Below, one piece after another: positions 1-5,282 of a stretch of 5,282 nucleotides of DNA; position 1 is the first letter of the stretch, and every line of letters begins with the position of its first letter. Source of the DNA: Actinomyces sp. (lineage in GTDB: Bacteria; Actinomycetota; Acidimicrobiia; Acidimicrobiales; Aldehydirespiratoraceae); the NCBI GenBank assembly GCA_003697065.1, contig RFFY01000307.1, positions 1 through 5,282 of the forward strand, given 5' to 3'. The translations under genes were made by a program, and so were the position numbers. The notes beneath the pieces are model-generated. The model did not search any database. It was given only the letters and a program-made list of their open reading frames with translations, and was not told the DNA's origin.

Positions 1-149
1 AGGGCGCTGAAAGCCTCGTCCATGAGGAGGATGTCGGGATCGGCGGCCAGGGCCCGGGCCAGGCCGACCCTTTGCTGCATGCCGCCGGAGAGCTCCGACG
101 GGTAGGCCTCGGCGTAGGGCTCGAGGCCGACGAGCCCCAGGGCCTCGCA
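1..149 (-). pseudogene. proV: ProV/OpuAA-type ABC transporter ATPase fragment, missing its 5' part
   Basis: Read on the minus strand from base 149 leftward, the frame gives an ABC ATPase signature LSGGMQQRVGLARALA followed by Walker B DILLMDEAFSAL, then runs off the left edge. The combination GGMQQRVGLARAL plus DEAFSAL is typical of the ATPase of glycine betaine/proline (quaternary amine) importers of the ProV/OpuAA family, which energises osmoprotectant uptake at the inner face of the membrane. The visible part covers only about 49 residues. The Walker A and Q-loop region that should precede it is absent: the minus-strand codon immediately upstream (152-150) is a stop, and the DNA beyond base 150 codes for an HD protein on the other strand. 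The gene is therefore broken at its 5' side, or the sequence is chimeric here. Family assignment is firm; the exact transported substrate is not. It could be intact in the real genome if the junction is an assembly error. Confidence 0.8.
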
Positions 150-225
150 CTACGACCTCATCGCCGCCCACGACGCCGCTCAGACGGCGACCCTCGCCGA
201 CCGGGTCCTCGGGTGGCTGAGGGCC

Positions 226-657
226 ATGGACGGCCCCTCGCCCTACCGCGTCACCCGGCTCGAGCACAGCCTCCAGTCCGCCAGCCGCGCCGAGGACGAC
301 GGCGCCGACGAGGAGACCATCGCGTGCGCCCAACTCCACGACATCGGCGACGTGTTGTGTCCCCCCAACCACTCCGAGGCGGCCGCCGCCGTGCTGCGCC
401 CCTTCGTCAGCGAACGCAACTGGTGGATCGTGCGCCACCACGGCCTGTTCCAGGGCTACTACTGGTTCGCCCACTACGGCCGCGACCCCGACGAACGCGA
501 CCGCCACCGCGACAGCCCCCACTACGAGGCCACCGTCGCCTTCTGCGAGAACTGGGACCAGAACTGCTTCGATCCCGCCTACCCCACCCGCTCTCTCGCC
601 CATTTCGAACCCCTCGTGCGCGCCCTGTTCGCCCGCGAACCACGCCCCTTCGTGTGA
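226..657 (+). CDS. HD-domain metal-dependent hydrolase (COG4341-like), 5'-truncated
   Basis: This encodes an HD-superfamily protein resembling the predicted HD phosphohydrolases of COG4341, which include relatives found in phosphonate operons. Counting from the ATG at 226, the likely metal ligands are H14 (LEHSLQ), H38-D39 (LHDIGD), H49 (NHSE), H71/H72 (RHHGLFQGYY) and D111 (ENWDQ), so the metal-binding core is complete. Homologous-looking sequence in the same frame extends upstream to base 151 (YDLIAAHDAAQ...ADRVLGWLRA), but there is no ATG, GTG or TTG between the stop at 115-117 and the ATG at 226. That ATG also has no clear ribosome site. The natural start has probably been lost at the junction near base 150; as written, the product is 143 residues, whereas I expect relatives to be some 180-200. 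The substrate is unknown. The Tyr and Glu that gate the PhnZ phosphonate oxygenase do not appear at the aligned positions, so PhnZ chemistry is not supported. Confidence 0.75.
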   Translation: MDGPSPYRVTRLEHSLQSASRAEDDGADEETIACAQLHDIGDVLCPPNHSEAAAAVLRPFVSERNWWIVRHHGLFQGYYWFAHYGRDPDERDRHRDSPHYEATVAFCENWDQNCFDPAYPTRSLAHFEPLVRALFAREPRPFV

Positions 658-742
658 CCGGGTGGGAGCGACCGGTACGCGCCCGGCTGACGGTGGCGCC
701 GGATCTGTGGCAACGTCATCGCCCGAGGTCCACGAGCGAGTC

Positions 743-747
743 AGGAG
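743..747 (+). promoter_or_regulatory. Ribosome binding site of the serine hydrolase gene
   Basis: AGGAG lies four bases before the ATG at 752. It decides the start: the frame is open further upstream to a GTG at 662, but that GTG has no comparable site and would add 30 residues of low-complexity sequence unlike the family's N-terminus. Confidence 0.65.
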
Positions 748-751
748 AGCG

Positions 752-1915
752 ATGAGCGAGATCCGGGGACACGTCGCCGAGGGTTACGGCCCCGTGGCCG
801 ACGCCTTCGCCACCAACTTCCGCGACCACGGCGACGTGGGGGCGGGCTTCTGCCTCTACGTCGACGGCGAGGAGGTCGTGAACGTCACCGGCGGCCTCGC
901 CGACCCCGCCGCCGGGCGGCCCTACGACGCCGACACCCTCCAGCTCGTCTTCTCCTCGACCAAGGGGGCGGCGGCCATCTGCGTCGCCATGCTCGTCGCC
1001 GACGGCGTGCTCGACTACGACACGCCCGTCGCCGAGCTGTGGCCCGAGTTCGGCGCCGCCGGCAAGGACCGGATACCCCTGGCCTGGATCATGAGCCACA
1101 AGGCGGGGCTGGCGTCGGTCGACGATCCACCCCCGCTGGCCGAGGTACTGGCGGTCACGCCGATCGTCGACGCCCTCGCCGCCCAGACCCCCCTGTGGGA
1201 GCCGGGCACCCGCCACGGCTATCACGCCCTGACCTACGGCTGGCTGGTGGGTGAGATCGTGAGGCGGGTCACCGGCCGGAGCCTGGGGACCGTGTTTCGC
1301 GAACGGGTGGCCGAACCTCTCGGTCTCGACTTCTGGATCGGCTTGCCCGCCGAGCTCGAGGACCGGGTGGCGCCCCTCATCCCGTCCCCACCCCCCTCGA
1401 CCCCCGAGGAGATCGAGCTCATGGCCGCCTACATCGGACCGGGGACGATGGGGAACCGGGCCCTGACCCTCGACGGGGTGTTCGCCCTCGACGCCGACGG
1501 CGGGATGGTGTGGAACACCCGTGAGGTCCACGCCTCGGAGATCCCGGCGGCCAACGGCATCACCAACGCCCGGAGCCTGGCCCGCATGTACGCCGCCACC
1601 CTCGGCGAGGTCGACGGGGTGCGCCTCCTCGGGTCCGACATCCGCGACGCCGCCACCGAGTGCGTCACCTCCGGCCCCGATCTCACCCTCCTGCTCGAGA
1701 CCCACTTCGGGATGGGCTTCATGCTGCCCGACGAGGTGCTCCCCCTGGCCGGACCGCGCAGCTACGGCCACGCCGGCGCCGGGGGTTCGCTGGGCTACGC
1801 CGATCCCGATCTCGGGATCGCCTACGGCTACGTCATGAACCAGATGGGCGGCTCCCTCGTCGGCGATCCCCGCACCCAGGGTCTGACCGACGCCGTCCGT
1901 CGTTGCGTCTCGTGA
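752..1915 (+). CDS. Class C beta-lactamase-related serine hydrolase (family VIII esterase-like)
   Basis: This is a 387-residue protein of the beta-lactamase/transpeptidase-like fold (COG1680). In this family a serine nucleophile cleaves esters, amides or lactones through an acyl-enzyme. Counting from the ATG at 752, the SxxK motif is S68-S-T-K71 (VFSSTKG), so S68 is the predicted nucleophile and K71 its base. The second-motif tyrosine is probably Y157 (GYHALTYGW). The third motif is H340-A-G (YGHAGAGGS), replacing the KTG of true beta-lactamases. The segment WNTREVHASEIPAANGITNARSLARMY is of the kind seen in esterase-type members. These deviations favour an esterase or lipase-like enzyme over an antibiotic-degrading one. 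I see no signal peptide, so it is probably cytoplasmic. It follows the HD gene by 94 bases and precedes the next plus-strand gene by 19, so it is likely co-transcribed with the genes downstream. The natural substrate cannot be read from sequence. Confidence 0.88.
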   Translation: MSEIRGHVAEGYGPVADAFATNFRDHGDVGAGFCLYVDGEEVVNVTGGLADPAAGRPYDADTLQLVFSSTKGAAAICVAMLVADGVLDYDTPVAELWPEFGAAGKDRIPLAWIMSHKAGLASVDDPPPLAEVLAVTPIVDALAAQTPLWEPGTRHGYHALTYGWLVGEIVRRVTGRSLGTVFRERVAEPLGLDFWIGLPAELEDRVAPLIPSPPPSTPEEIELMAAYIGPGTMGNRALTLDGVFALDADGGMVWNTREVHASEIPAANGITNARSLARMYAATLGEVDGVRLLGSDIRDAATECVTSGPDLTLLLETHFGMGFMLPDEVLPLAGPRSYGHAGAGGSLGYADPDLGIAYGYVMNQMGGSLVGDPRTQGLTDAVRRCVS

Positions 1916-1934
1916 GTCGGGTGGGCCGCCGGCC

Positions 1935-3029
1935 GTGACACGGGGTGAAAGCGGGCGCGACGGGCCGGGGGCGGAGCCCGACCGGGTCCCGTTCGGGTTC
2001 ACGTCGGCCTGCGAGATCGCCGACGAGGACCCCGAGACCCTCCTGTCCGCCTTCGCCGAACGGGGGTGGGGCGACGGCCTTCCCCTCGTCGCGCCCACCC
2101 CGGAACGGGTGGAGGCCATGCTGGCGGGCGTCGACGCCGACCCCGACGAGGTCGTGGCCGTGCTGGCACCCCGCGGGGGCGAGGCCAGCATCGGGGTCAT
2201 CGCCGTCAACGCCGTGCTGGCCGGCTGCGAACCGCGCCATCTCCCCGTCCTCGTCGCCGCCGTGCGGGCCCTGGCGCGCCCGGAGCTGAACCTGGCCGGG
2301 GTGAACGCCACCACTCATCCGGTGGCCCCCCTGCTCGTGGTGCACGGACGGGCCGCCCGTGAAGGGGGCTACAACGCCGGGGCCGGTGCGCTGGGGCCGG
2401 GCAACCGGGCCAACGCCACCACCGGGCGGGCCCTGCGCCTGATCCTGTTGCACGTGGCGGGAGCGGTCCCCGGGGTGAGTGACGCCTCCACCCAGGGGTC
2501 GCCGGCCAAGTACGCGTACTGCACGGCCGAGAACGCGGCGGCGACCCCCTGGCCGGCCTTCGCCGTGCGCCGGGGCGTCGGGGCCGACTCGGCGGTGACC
2601 GTGCACTGCGGCGAAGCACCCCACAACGTCCACGACATGGAGTCCACCGAACCGGCTCGCCTGCTCGACAAGGTCGCCTCGACTCTGGCGTCGACCGGGC
2701 ACAACCAGGCCTGCATCAGCAGCGGCGACCTCGTCGTGCTGCTGTGCCCCGAACACGCGGCCACCGTCGCCGCCGCCGGCTGGGGTCCCGACGACGTCGC
2801 CGCCCGCCTCTTCCAGCGGGCCCGCCTGCCCGCCGGGGAGCTGAGACGGGCCTTCGACCTCAGGGCCTGGGCGCCGTGGATGGAGGCGGCGGACGACGAC
2901 GAACTCCTCCCGATCGTCGAGCACCCGGACCACATCCACGTGATCGTGGTGGGTGGCCCGGGCAAGCACTCCTCGGTCGTGCCCTCGTGGGGCATGACCC
3001 GTCTCGTCACCGAACCGGTCGAGGGGTGA
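1935..3029 (+). CDS. Conserved protein of unknown function, partner of the UGSC selenoprotein
   Basis: This 364-residue protein starts at a GTG and is the only plausible start: no other ATG, GTG or TTG occurs in frame before the conserved-looking segment GWGDGLPLVAPTPERVEAML (residues 44-63). I do not recognise a named domain. Visible conserved-looking blocks are a Gly/Asn-rich stretch around residues 145-166 (GYNAGAGALGPGNRANATTG), NATTHPVAPLLVVHG (124-138), CISSGDLVVLLCPEHA (260-275) and a C-terminal block VVGGPGKHSSVVPSWGMTR (338-356). Six cysteines are present, at 26, 98, 196, 225, 260 and 271, but no CxxC pair. It has no signal peptide or membrane segment, so it is probably a soluble cytosolic protein. 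Its stop codon overlaps the GTG of the selenoprotein gene (GTGA, 3026-3029), implying coupled translation and a shared job. From memory, proteins of this type sit next to or near UGSC proteins in other actinobacteria; I cannot verify that here. It may be the larger, substrate-binding partner of the selenoprotein, which is inference. Confidence 0.75.
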   Translation: MTRGESGRDGPGAEPDRVPFGFTSACEIADEDPETLLSAFAERGWGDGLPLVAPTPERVEAMLAGVDADPDEVVAVLAPRGGEASIGVIAVNAVLAGCEPRHLPVLVAAVRALARPELNLAGVNATTHPVAPLLVVHGRAAREGGYNAGAGALGPGNRANATTGRALRLILLHVAGAVPGVSDASTQGSPAKYAYCTAENAAATPWPAFAVRRGVGADSAVTVHCGEAPHNVHDMESTEPARLLDKVASTLASTGHNQACISSGDLVVLLCPEHAATVAAAGWGPDDVAARLFQRARLPAGELRRAFDLRAWAPWMEAADDDELLPIVEHPDHIHVIVVGGPGKHSSVVPSWGMTRLVTEPVEG

Positions 3030-3619
3030 AGCGTCGTGTCTGGACCACGCCGGCGGCCGGTGCCACAGTGGCGGGCGTGCTGATCGCCTGCCCCGACGGA
3101 CCGACCGCCCGACCCCTCGTCGGCCCCGCCCCGCCCCTCGCCTCTCTGACGGGACGACGCCTGGGTCTGCTCGACAACCGCAAGCCCAACGCTGGTGTGG
3201 TCCTGACCCGCCTCGCCGCCGGTCTCGCCGAACGCACGGGGTGCACGCTCGCGGTGACGGCGACCAAGAACGCCGCTCTTCCCGCCCCCGACGAGGTGCT
3301 CGGCCTCTTCCCCGACGAGGTCGACGCCGTGTTGACCGGTGCCGCCGATTGAGGGAGCTGCACGTCGTGGAGTGTCCACGACACCGTCCGGCTCGAGGCC
3401 CGGGGGCTGCCCACCGTTCTCGTCACGACCGACCGCTTCGCCCCCCTCGTGGGCCGGCTGGCCGCCGACCACGGGGCCGTCGCCGTGCGGACGGTGACCC
3501 TTCCCCATCCCCTCGGTGGTGTGGAGCCGGACGTGGTCGCCACCCGGGCCGACTCCCTGATCGACGCCGTGCTGGCCGCCCTCACCGGCCTGCCCGGTGG
3601 GGGAGCGGGGACGCCGTGA
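3026..3619 (+). CDS. UGSC-family selenoprotein with in-frame TGA read as selenocysteine
   Basis: The frame runs from GTG 3026 through TGA 3350-3352 to the true stop at 3617-3619, giving 197 residues with selenocysteine at 109. The region before the TGA contains GRRLGLLDNRKPNAGVVL and DEVDAVLTGAAD. Directly after it come G110-S111-C112-T-S-W-S-V-H-D, then LEARGLPTVLVTTDRFAPLV and a C-terminal helix-like end. Sec-Gly-Ser-Cys is the defining motif of the UGSC family, first noticed as a selenoprotein family in marine metagenomes (from memory). The U109/C112 pair suggests a thiol/selenol redox centre, but no reaction is established. The 88 codons after TGA keep the local G/C-rich third-position bias and lack stops. 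A SECIS-like hairpin follows the TGA. The start is uncertain: GTG 3026 overlaps the previous stop (GTGA), which favours coupling, but GTG 3068 and GTG 3077 are alternatives. Codons 3029-3067 have weaker third-position bias, and 3077 would give 180 residues with Sec at 92. Conventional gene callers would cut this gene at 3352. Confidence 0.85.
3350..3352 (+). other. Selenocysteine (TGA) recoding codon
   Basis: This in-frame TGA is followed by GGG AGC TGC (Gly-Ser-Cys) and 85 further sense codons before the next stop. In the family this position is selenocysteine, or cysteine in Sec-free relatives. Decoding needs SelA, SelB, SelD and tRNA-Sec, none of which are encoded in this window. Confidence 0.85.
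3364..3382 (+). promoter_or_regulatory. Bacterial SECIS element (predicted hairpin)
   Basis: An exact inverted repeat GTCGTGGA / TCCACGAC closes a GTG loop, giving an 8-bp stem inside the coding region just downstream of the Sec codon. Counting the U of UGA as 1, the loop begins at 23 with G and U at 23 and 24. These are the identities and positions of the SelB-contacting loop bases in E. coli fdhF mRNA. The bulged U at position 17 of fdhF is not present: base 17 here is a C paired in the stem. If the terminal A-U pair opens, the loop is AGUGU. The hairpin would recruit SelB carrying Sec-tRNA. The same bases encode Ser-Trp-Ser-Val-His-Asp, part of the conserved-looking motif, so some structure could be incidental to protein constraint. 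Confidence 0.75.
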
Positions 3620-3654
3620 CCCGATCCCTGCCGCGCCACCGGGCCTCCGGGGCG

Positions 3655-3659
3655 GGAGG
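3655..3659 (+). promoter_or_regulatory. Ribosome binding site of the SDR gene
   Basis: GGAGG, within a longer GGGAGGG run (3654-3660), lies six bases before GTG 3666. It is the best Shine-Dalgarno match in the window. It selects 3666 over the ATG/GTG candidate at 3597, which lies inside the end of the selenoprotein gene. Confidence 0.7.
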
Positions 3660-3665
3660 GCGACG

Positions 3666-4502
3666 GTGACGGTCGAAATCGACCTCGCCGGTCGGGTGGC
3701 GCTGGTCACCGGTGCCGGCGCCGGCATCGGCCGGGGGGTCGCCTCCTGGTTCGCCCGCGCCGGCGCCCGTGTCGCCGTCAACGACATCGATCCCGGGCGG
3801 GCGGCGTCGGCGGCCGCCGAGCTGGTCTCTCCGGCCGGTCCCGCCCTGCCCGTGCCCGCCGACTGTCGCGACGAGGCGGCGGTGGAGGCCATGGTGGCCA
3901 CCGTGTGTGCCGAGCTCGGCGGCCTCGACGTCCTCGTCGCCAACGTCGGCATGCTCCCGCCGGGCACCGGCCTGGCGCCCGTGACCGGCTACGGGGCCGA
4001 CCAGTGGCGGGCGGTCGTCGACCAGAACCTGGTGAGTGCGGCCCTGTGCGCCCGCGCCGCGGCGACCGTGATGACGACTGCGGGTACCGGCGGGGTCCTC
4101 CTCTTCGTCACCTCGGGCGAGACGACACGGCCGGCGCCGCTGAACGCCGCCTACGGTGCCGCCAAGGCGGCCGTCAACCACCTCGTCACCTCCCTGGCGG
4201 TCGAGCTCGGGCCGGCTGGCATCCGGGCGTGCGCGATGGCGCCCGGCACGACCGCGACCGAGACGGTGGCGGCGGCCTTCACGCCCGAGCGGATGGAGGC
4301 CATCGTGGCCTCGACGCCCCTGAGGCGCATGGTCGCTGTCGACGAACTGGGCCCTCTGGCGGTCTTTCTCGCCTCCGACCTCGCCCGCTGCATCACGGGT
4401 CAGTTCGTCCTGGCCGACGCGGGTGCCTTCCTGTCGCGCACCCGGCCCGCCAACGACGAGGGCCTGCGGCGTCCGCCTGCGGGGTCCGCCAGCGACGCCT
4501 GA
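3666..4502 (+). CDS. Short-chain dehydrogenase/reductase (classical SDR)
   Basis: This is a 278-residue classical SDR, a soluble NAD(P)-dependent oxidoreductase acting on an alcohol/carbonyl pair. The Rossmann cofactor motif TGAGAGIG is at residues 15-22. D40 at the end of the second strand (VAVNDID) favours NAD over NADP. The usual NNAG motif reads ANVG (92-95). The catalytic tetrad is complete: N121 (DQNLVSA), S150 (VTSGE), Y163 and K167 (YGAAK). The MAPG motif after the fifth/sixth strand and the C-terminal GQFVLADAGAF are also present. A tail of about 20 residues rich in Arg, Pro and Ala follows the last strand and is probably disordered. The gene starts 46 bases after the selenoprotein stop on the same strand, so co-transcription is likely. 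Its stop faces the acyl-CoA dehydrogenase stop 6 bases away. The substrate is not readable; a hydroxyacyl, steroid or similar alcohol is consistent with the neighbour but is inference. Confidence 0.9.
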   Translation: MTVEIDLAGRVALVTGAGAGIGRGVASWFARAGARVAVNDIDPGRAASAAAELVSPAGPALPVPADCRDEAAVEAMVATVCAELGGLDVLVANVGMLPPGTGLAPVTGYGADQWRAVVDQNLVSAALCARAAATVMTTAGTGGVLLFVTSGETTRPAPLNAAYGAAKAAVNHLVTSLAVELGPAGIRACAMAPGTTATETVAAAFTPERMEAIVASTPLRRMVAVDELGPLAVFLASDLARCITGQFVLADAGAFLSRTRPANDEGLRRPPAGSASDA

Positions 4503-4508
4503 GGCGGT

Positions 4509-5282
4509 TCAGTCCCCGAGGGTGCCGACCTTCAGCTCGCGGAAGGGCACCCCCCGGTCGACGCTGATGTCGCGGGGCAGGCCGAGCACCCGGTCGCCGA
4601 TGATGTTGCGCTGGATCTCGTTGGTGCCGCCCGCGATGCCGGCCTGCATCGACGACAGGGCCATGCGCTGCCAGCGGGCGTCGGTCGGCTCGCTCCAGGC
4701 GACGCCCGAGGCCCCGACGATCTCCATGGACAGGTCGCGAGCCAGATAGGCGATGTTCGTGACGGCCAGCTTGGTGATGGAGCCTCCGGGCCCGGGGGTC
4801 TTGCCCGCCTTCAGCTCGGCGCGGGTGCGCAGGGACACCAGGGACTGGACGGTCTCGGCGATCCACAGCTGCATCAGCTTCTGGCGCAGGACCGGTCGAT
4901 CGACGAGTCCCCGCCGTGTCGCCTCGGCGATGAGCTCGTCGGCACGATCGTGGCGGATGCCCTGGGCGGCGCCGGTGCCGATCGCCACCCGCTCGTACAT
5001 CAGCATGGCCGTGGCCATGCGCCAGCCGTTGTTGAGATCGCCGAGCAGGTTCTCGCGGGGGATGCGGACGTCGGTGAAGAAGATCTCGTTGAAGTGCATC
5101 CCCCCGTCGATCTGGTGAATGGGGCGGATCTCGACGCCGGGGGCGTCCATGGGGACGATGAACATGGAGATCCCGGCATGCTTGGGGACGTCGGGATCGG
5201 TCCGGGCGATGATGATGCCGTAGGCGCAGAGGTGGGCCAGGGTCGTCCACACCTTCTGACCGTTGATCACCCACTCGTCACC
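4509..5282 (-). CDS. Acyl-CoA dehydrogenase (FadE-type), C-terminal two-thirds, runs off right edge
   Basis: The visible 257 residues enter at the right edge with GDEWVINGQKVWTT, the middle beta-domain of acyl-CoA dehydrogenases, which form an alpha,beta double bond in acyl-CoA thioesters using FAD and pass electrons to ETF. The C-terminal helical domain follows, ending in GGTNEIQRNIIGDRVLGLPR, the FAD-contacting helix typical of actinobacterial FadE proteins. The N-terminal helical domain (about 120-150 residues) lies outside the window. Counting from the first visible residue, the position where short- and medium-chain enzymes have the catalytic Glu (YEGT) is A217-G218-G219-T220, so that Glu is missing. 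E97 in LMYERVAIG sits where isovaleryl- and long-chain acyl-CoA dehydrogenases carry their base, so activity is still plausible. It is transcribed toward the SDR gene, so it belongs to a separate transcript. The acyl substrate is not known. Confidence 0.92.
   Translation of the reverse strand, partial: GDEWVINGQKVWTTLAHLCAYGIIIARTDPDVPKHAGISMFIVPMDAPGVEIRPIHQIDGGMHFNEIFFTDVRIPRENLLGDLNNGWRMATAMLMYERVAIGTGAAQGIRHDRADELIAEATRRGLVDRPVLRQKLMQLWIAETVQSLVSLRTRAELKAGKTPGPGGSITKLAVTNIAYLARDLSMEIVGASGVAWSEPTDARWQRMALSSMQAGIAGGTNEIQRNIIGDRVLGLPRDISVDRGVPFRELKVGTLGD

Noticed and set aside
658..742. A promoter between the HD and hydrolase genes
   Set aside because: I found no convincing -35/-10 pair in this GC-rich gap of under 100 bases; a promoter remains possible but cannot be supported.
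662..751. An earlier GTG start for the serine hydrolase
   Set aside because: The extra 30 residues look like translated leader sequence, and the AGGAG site points to ATG 752.
752..1915. The serine hydrolase as an antibiotic-resistance beta-lactamase
   Set aside because: The KTG motif is replaced by HAG, the second motif is not YxN, and there is no export signal, all favouring an esterase-like role.
716..2314. A 532-residue open frame on the minus strand
   Set aside because: Its composition is Gly/Arg/Val/Asp-rich with no recognisable domain, and it lies antisense to the hydrolase and part of the unknown gene. It is a shadow caused by high GC content; so is the similar minus-strand frame at 2369-3967.
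3350..3352. The TGA as a nonsense mutation or sequencing error making a pseudogene
   Set aside because: It falls exactly at the Sec position of the UGSC motif, is followed by intact coding sequence and has a correctly spaced SECIS-like hairpin; a random lesion would not explain all three.
3364..3382. The inverted repeat as an intrinsic terminator
   Set aside because: It lies inside an open coding frame and is not followed by a T-run; SECIS function fits its position better.
4499..4512. CTGA...TCAG hairpin at the convergent stops as a bidirectional terminator
   Set aside because: The stem is only four base pairs and results from two facing TGA stops preceded by C; there is no T-tract on either strand.

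Overview
This is GC-rich DNA (about 70% or more by eye) with strong G/C preference at third codon positions, several GTG starts and tightly packed genes. Together with a serine hydrolase, an SDR and a FadE-type acyl-CoA dehydrogenase, this suggests an actinobacterium, perhaps an acidimicrobial lineage known mainly from metagenomes. The phylum is inferred from style and gene content; no marker gene is present.

Layout. Bases 1-149 hold a minus-strand fragment of a ProV/OpuAA-type ABC transporter ATPase. It stops abruptly at about base 150, where an HD-domain hydrolase gene on the plus strand begins without its normal N-terminus. This head-to-head junction is either a deletion or an assembly chimera. 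A plus-strand series follows: HD protein (to 657), class C beta-lactamase-like serine hydrolase (752-1915), a conserved 364-residue protein of unknown function (1935-3029), a selenoprotein (3026-3619) and an SDR oxidoreductase (3666-4502). At the right, a minus-strand acyl-CoA dehydrogenase (4509 to the window edge) converges on the SDR, with only 6 bases between the stop codons. There is no gene-free stretch over 300 bases, and I see no RNA gene, mobile element or CRISPR array.

The highlight is at 3026-3619. The frame reads through an in-frame TGA at 3350-3352 that a standard gene caller would take as a stop. The codons after it read Gly-Ser-Cys, giving the Sec-Gly-Ser-Cys motif of the UGSC selenoprotein family, and the frame stays open for 88 more codons. 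A perfect 8-bp hairpin with a GUG loop lies at 3364-3382. Its loop G and U fall at positions 23 and 24 counted from the U of UGA, the same positions as the key loop bases of the E. coli fdhF SECIS. The gene overlaps the preceding unknown gene by four bases (GTGA), so the two probably form a translationally coupled pair. This may be a redox system of unknown substrate, flanked by genes typical of acyl-CoA, ester or xenobiotic breakdown.
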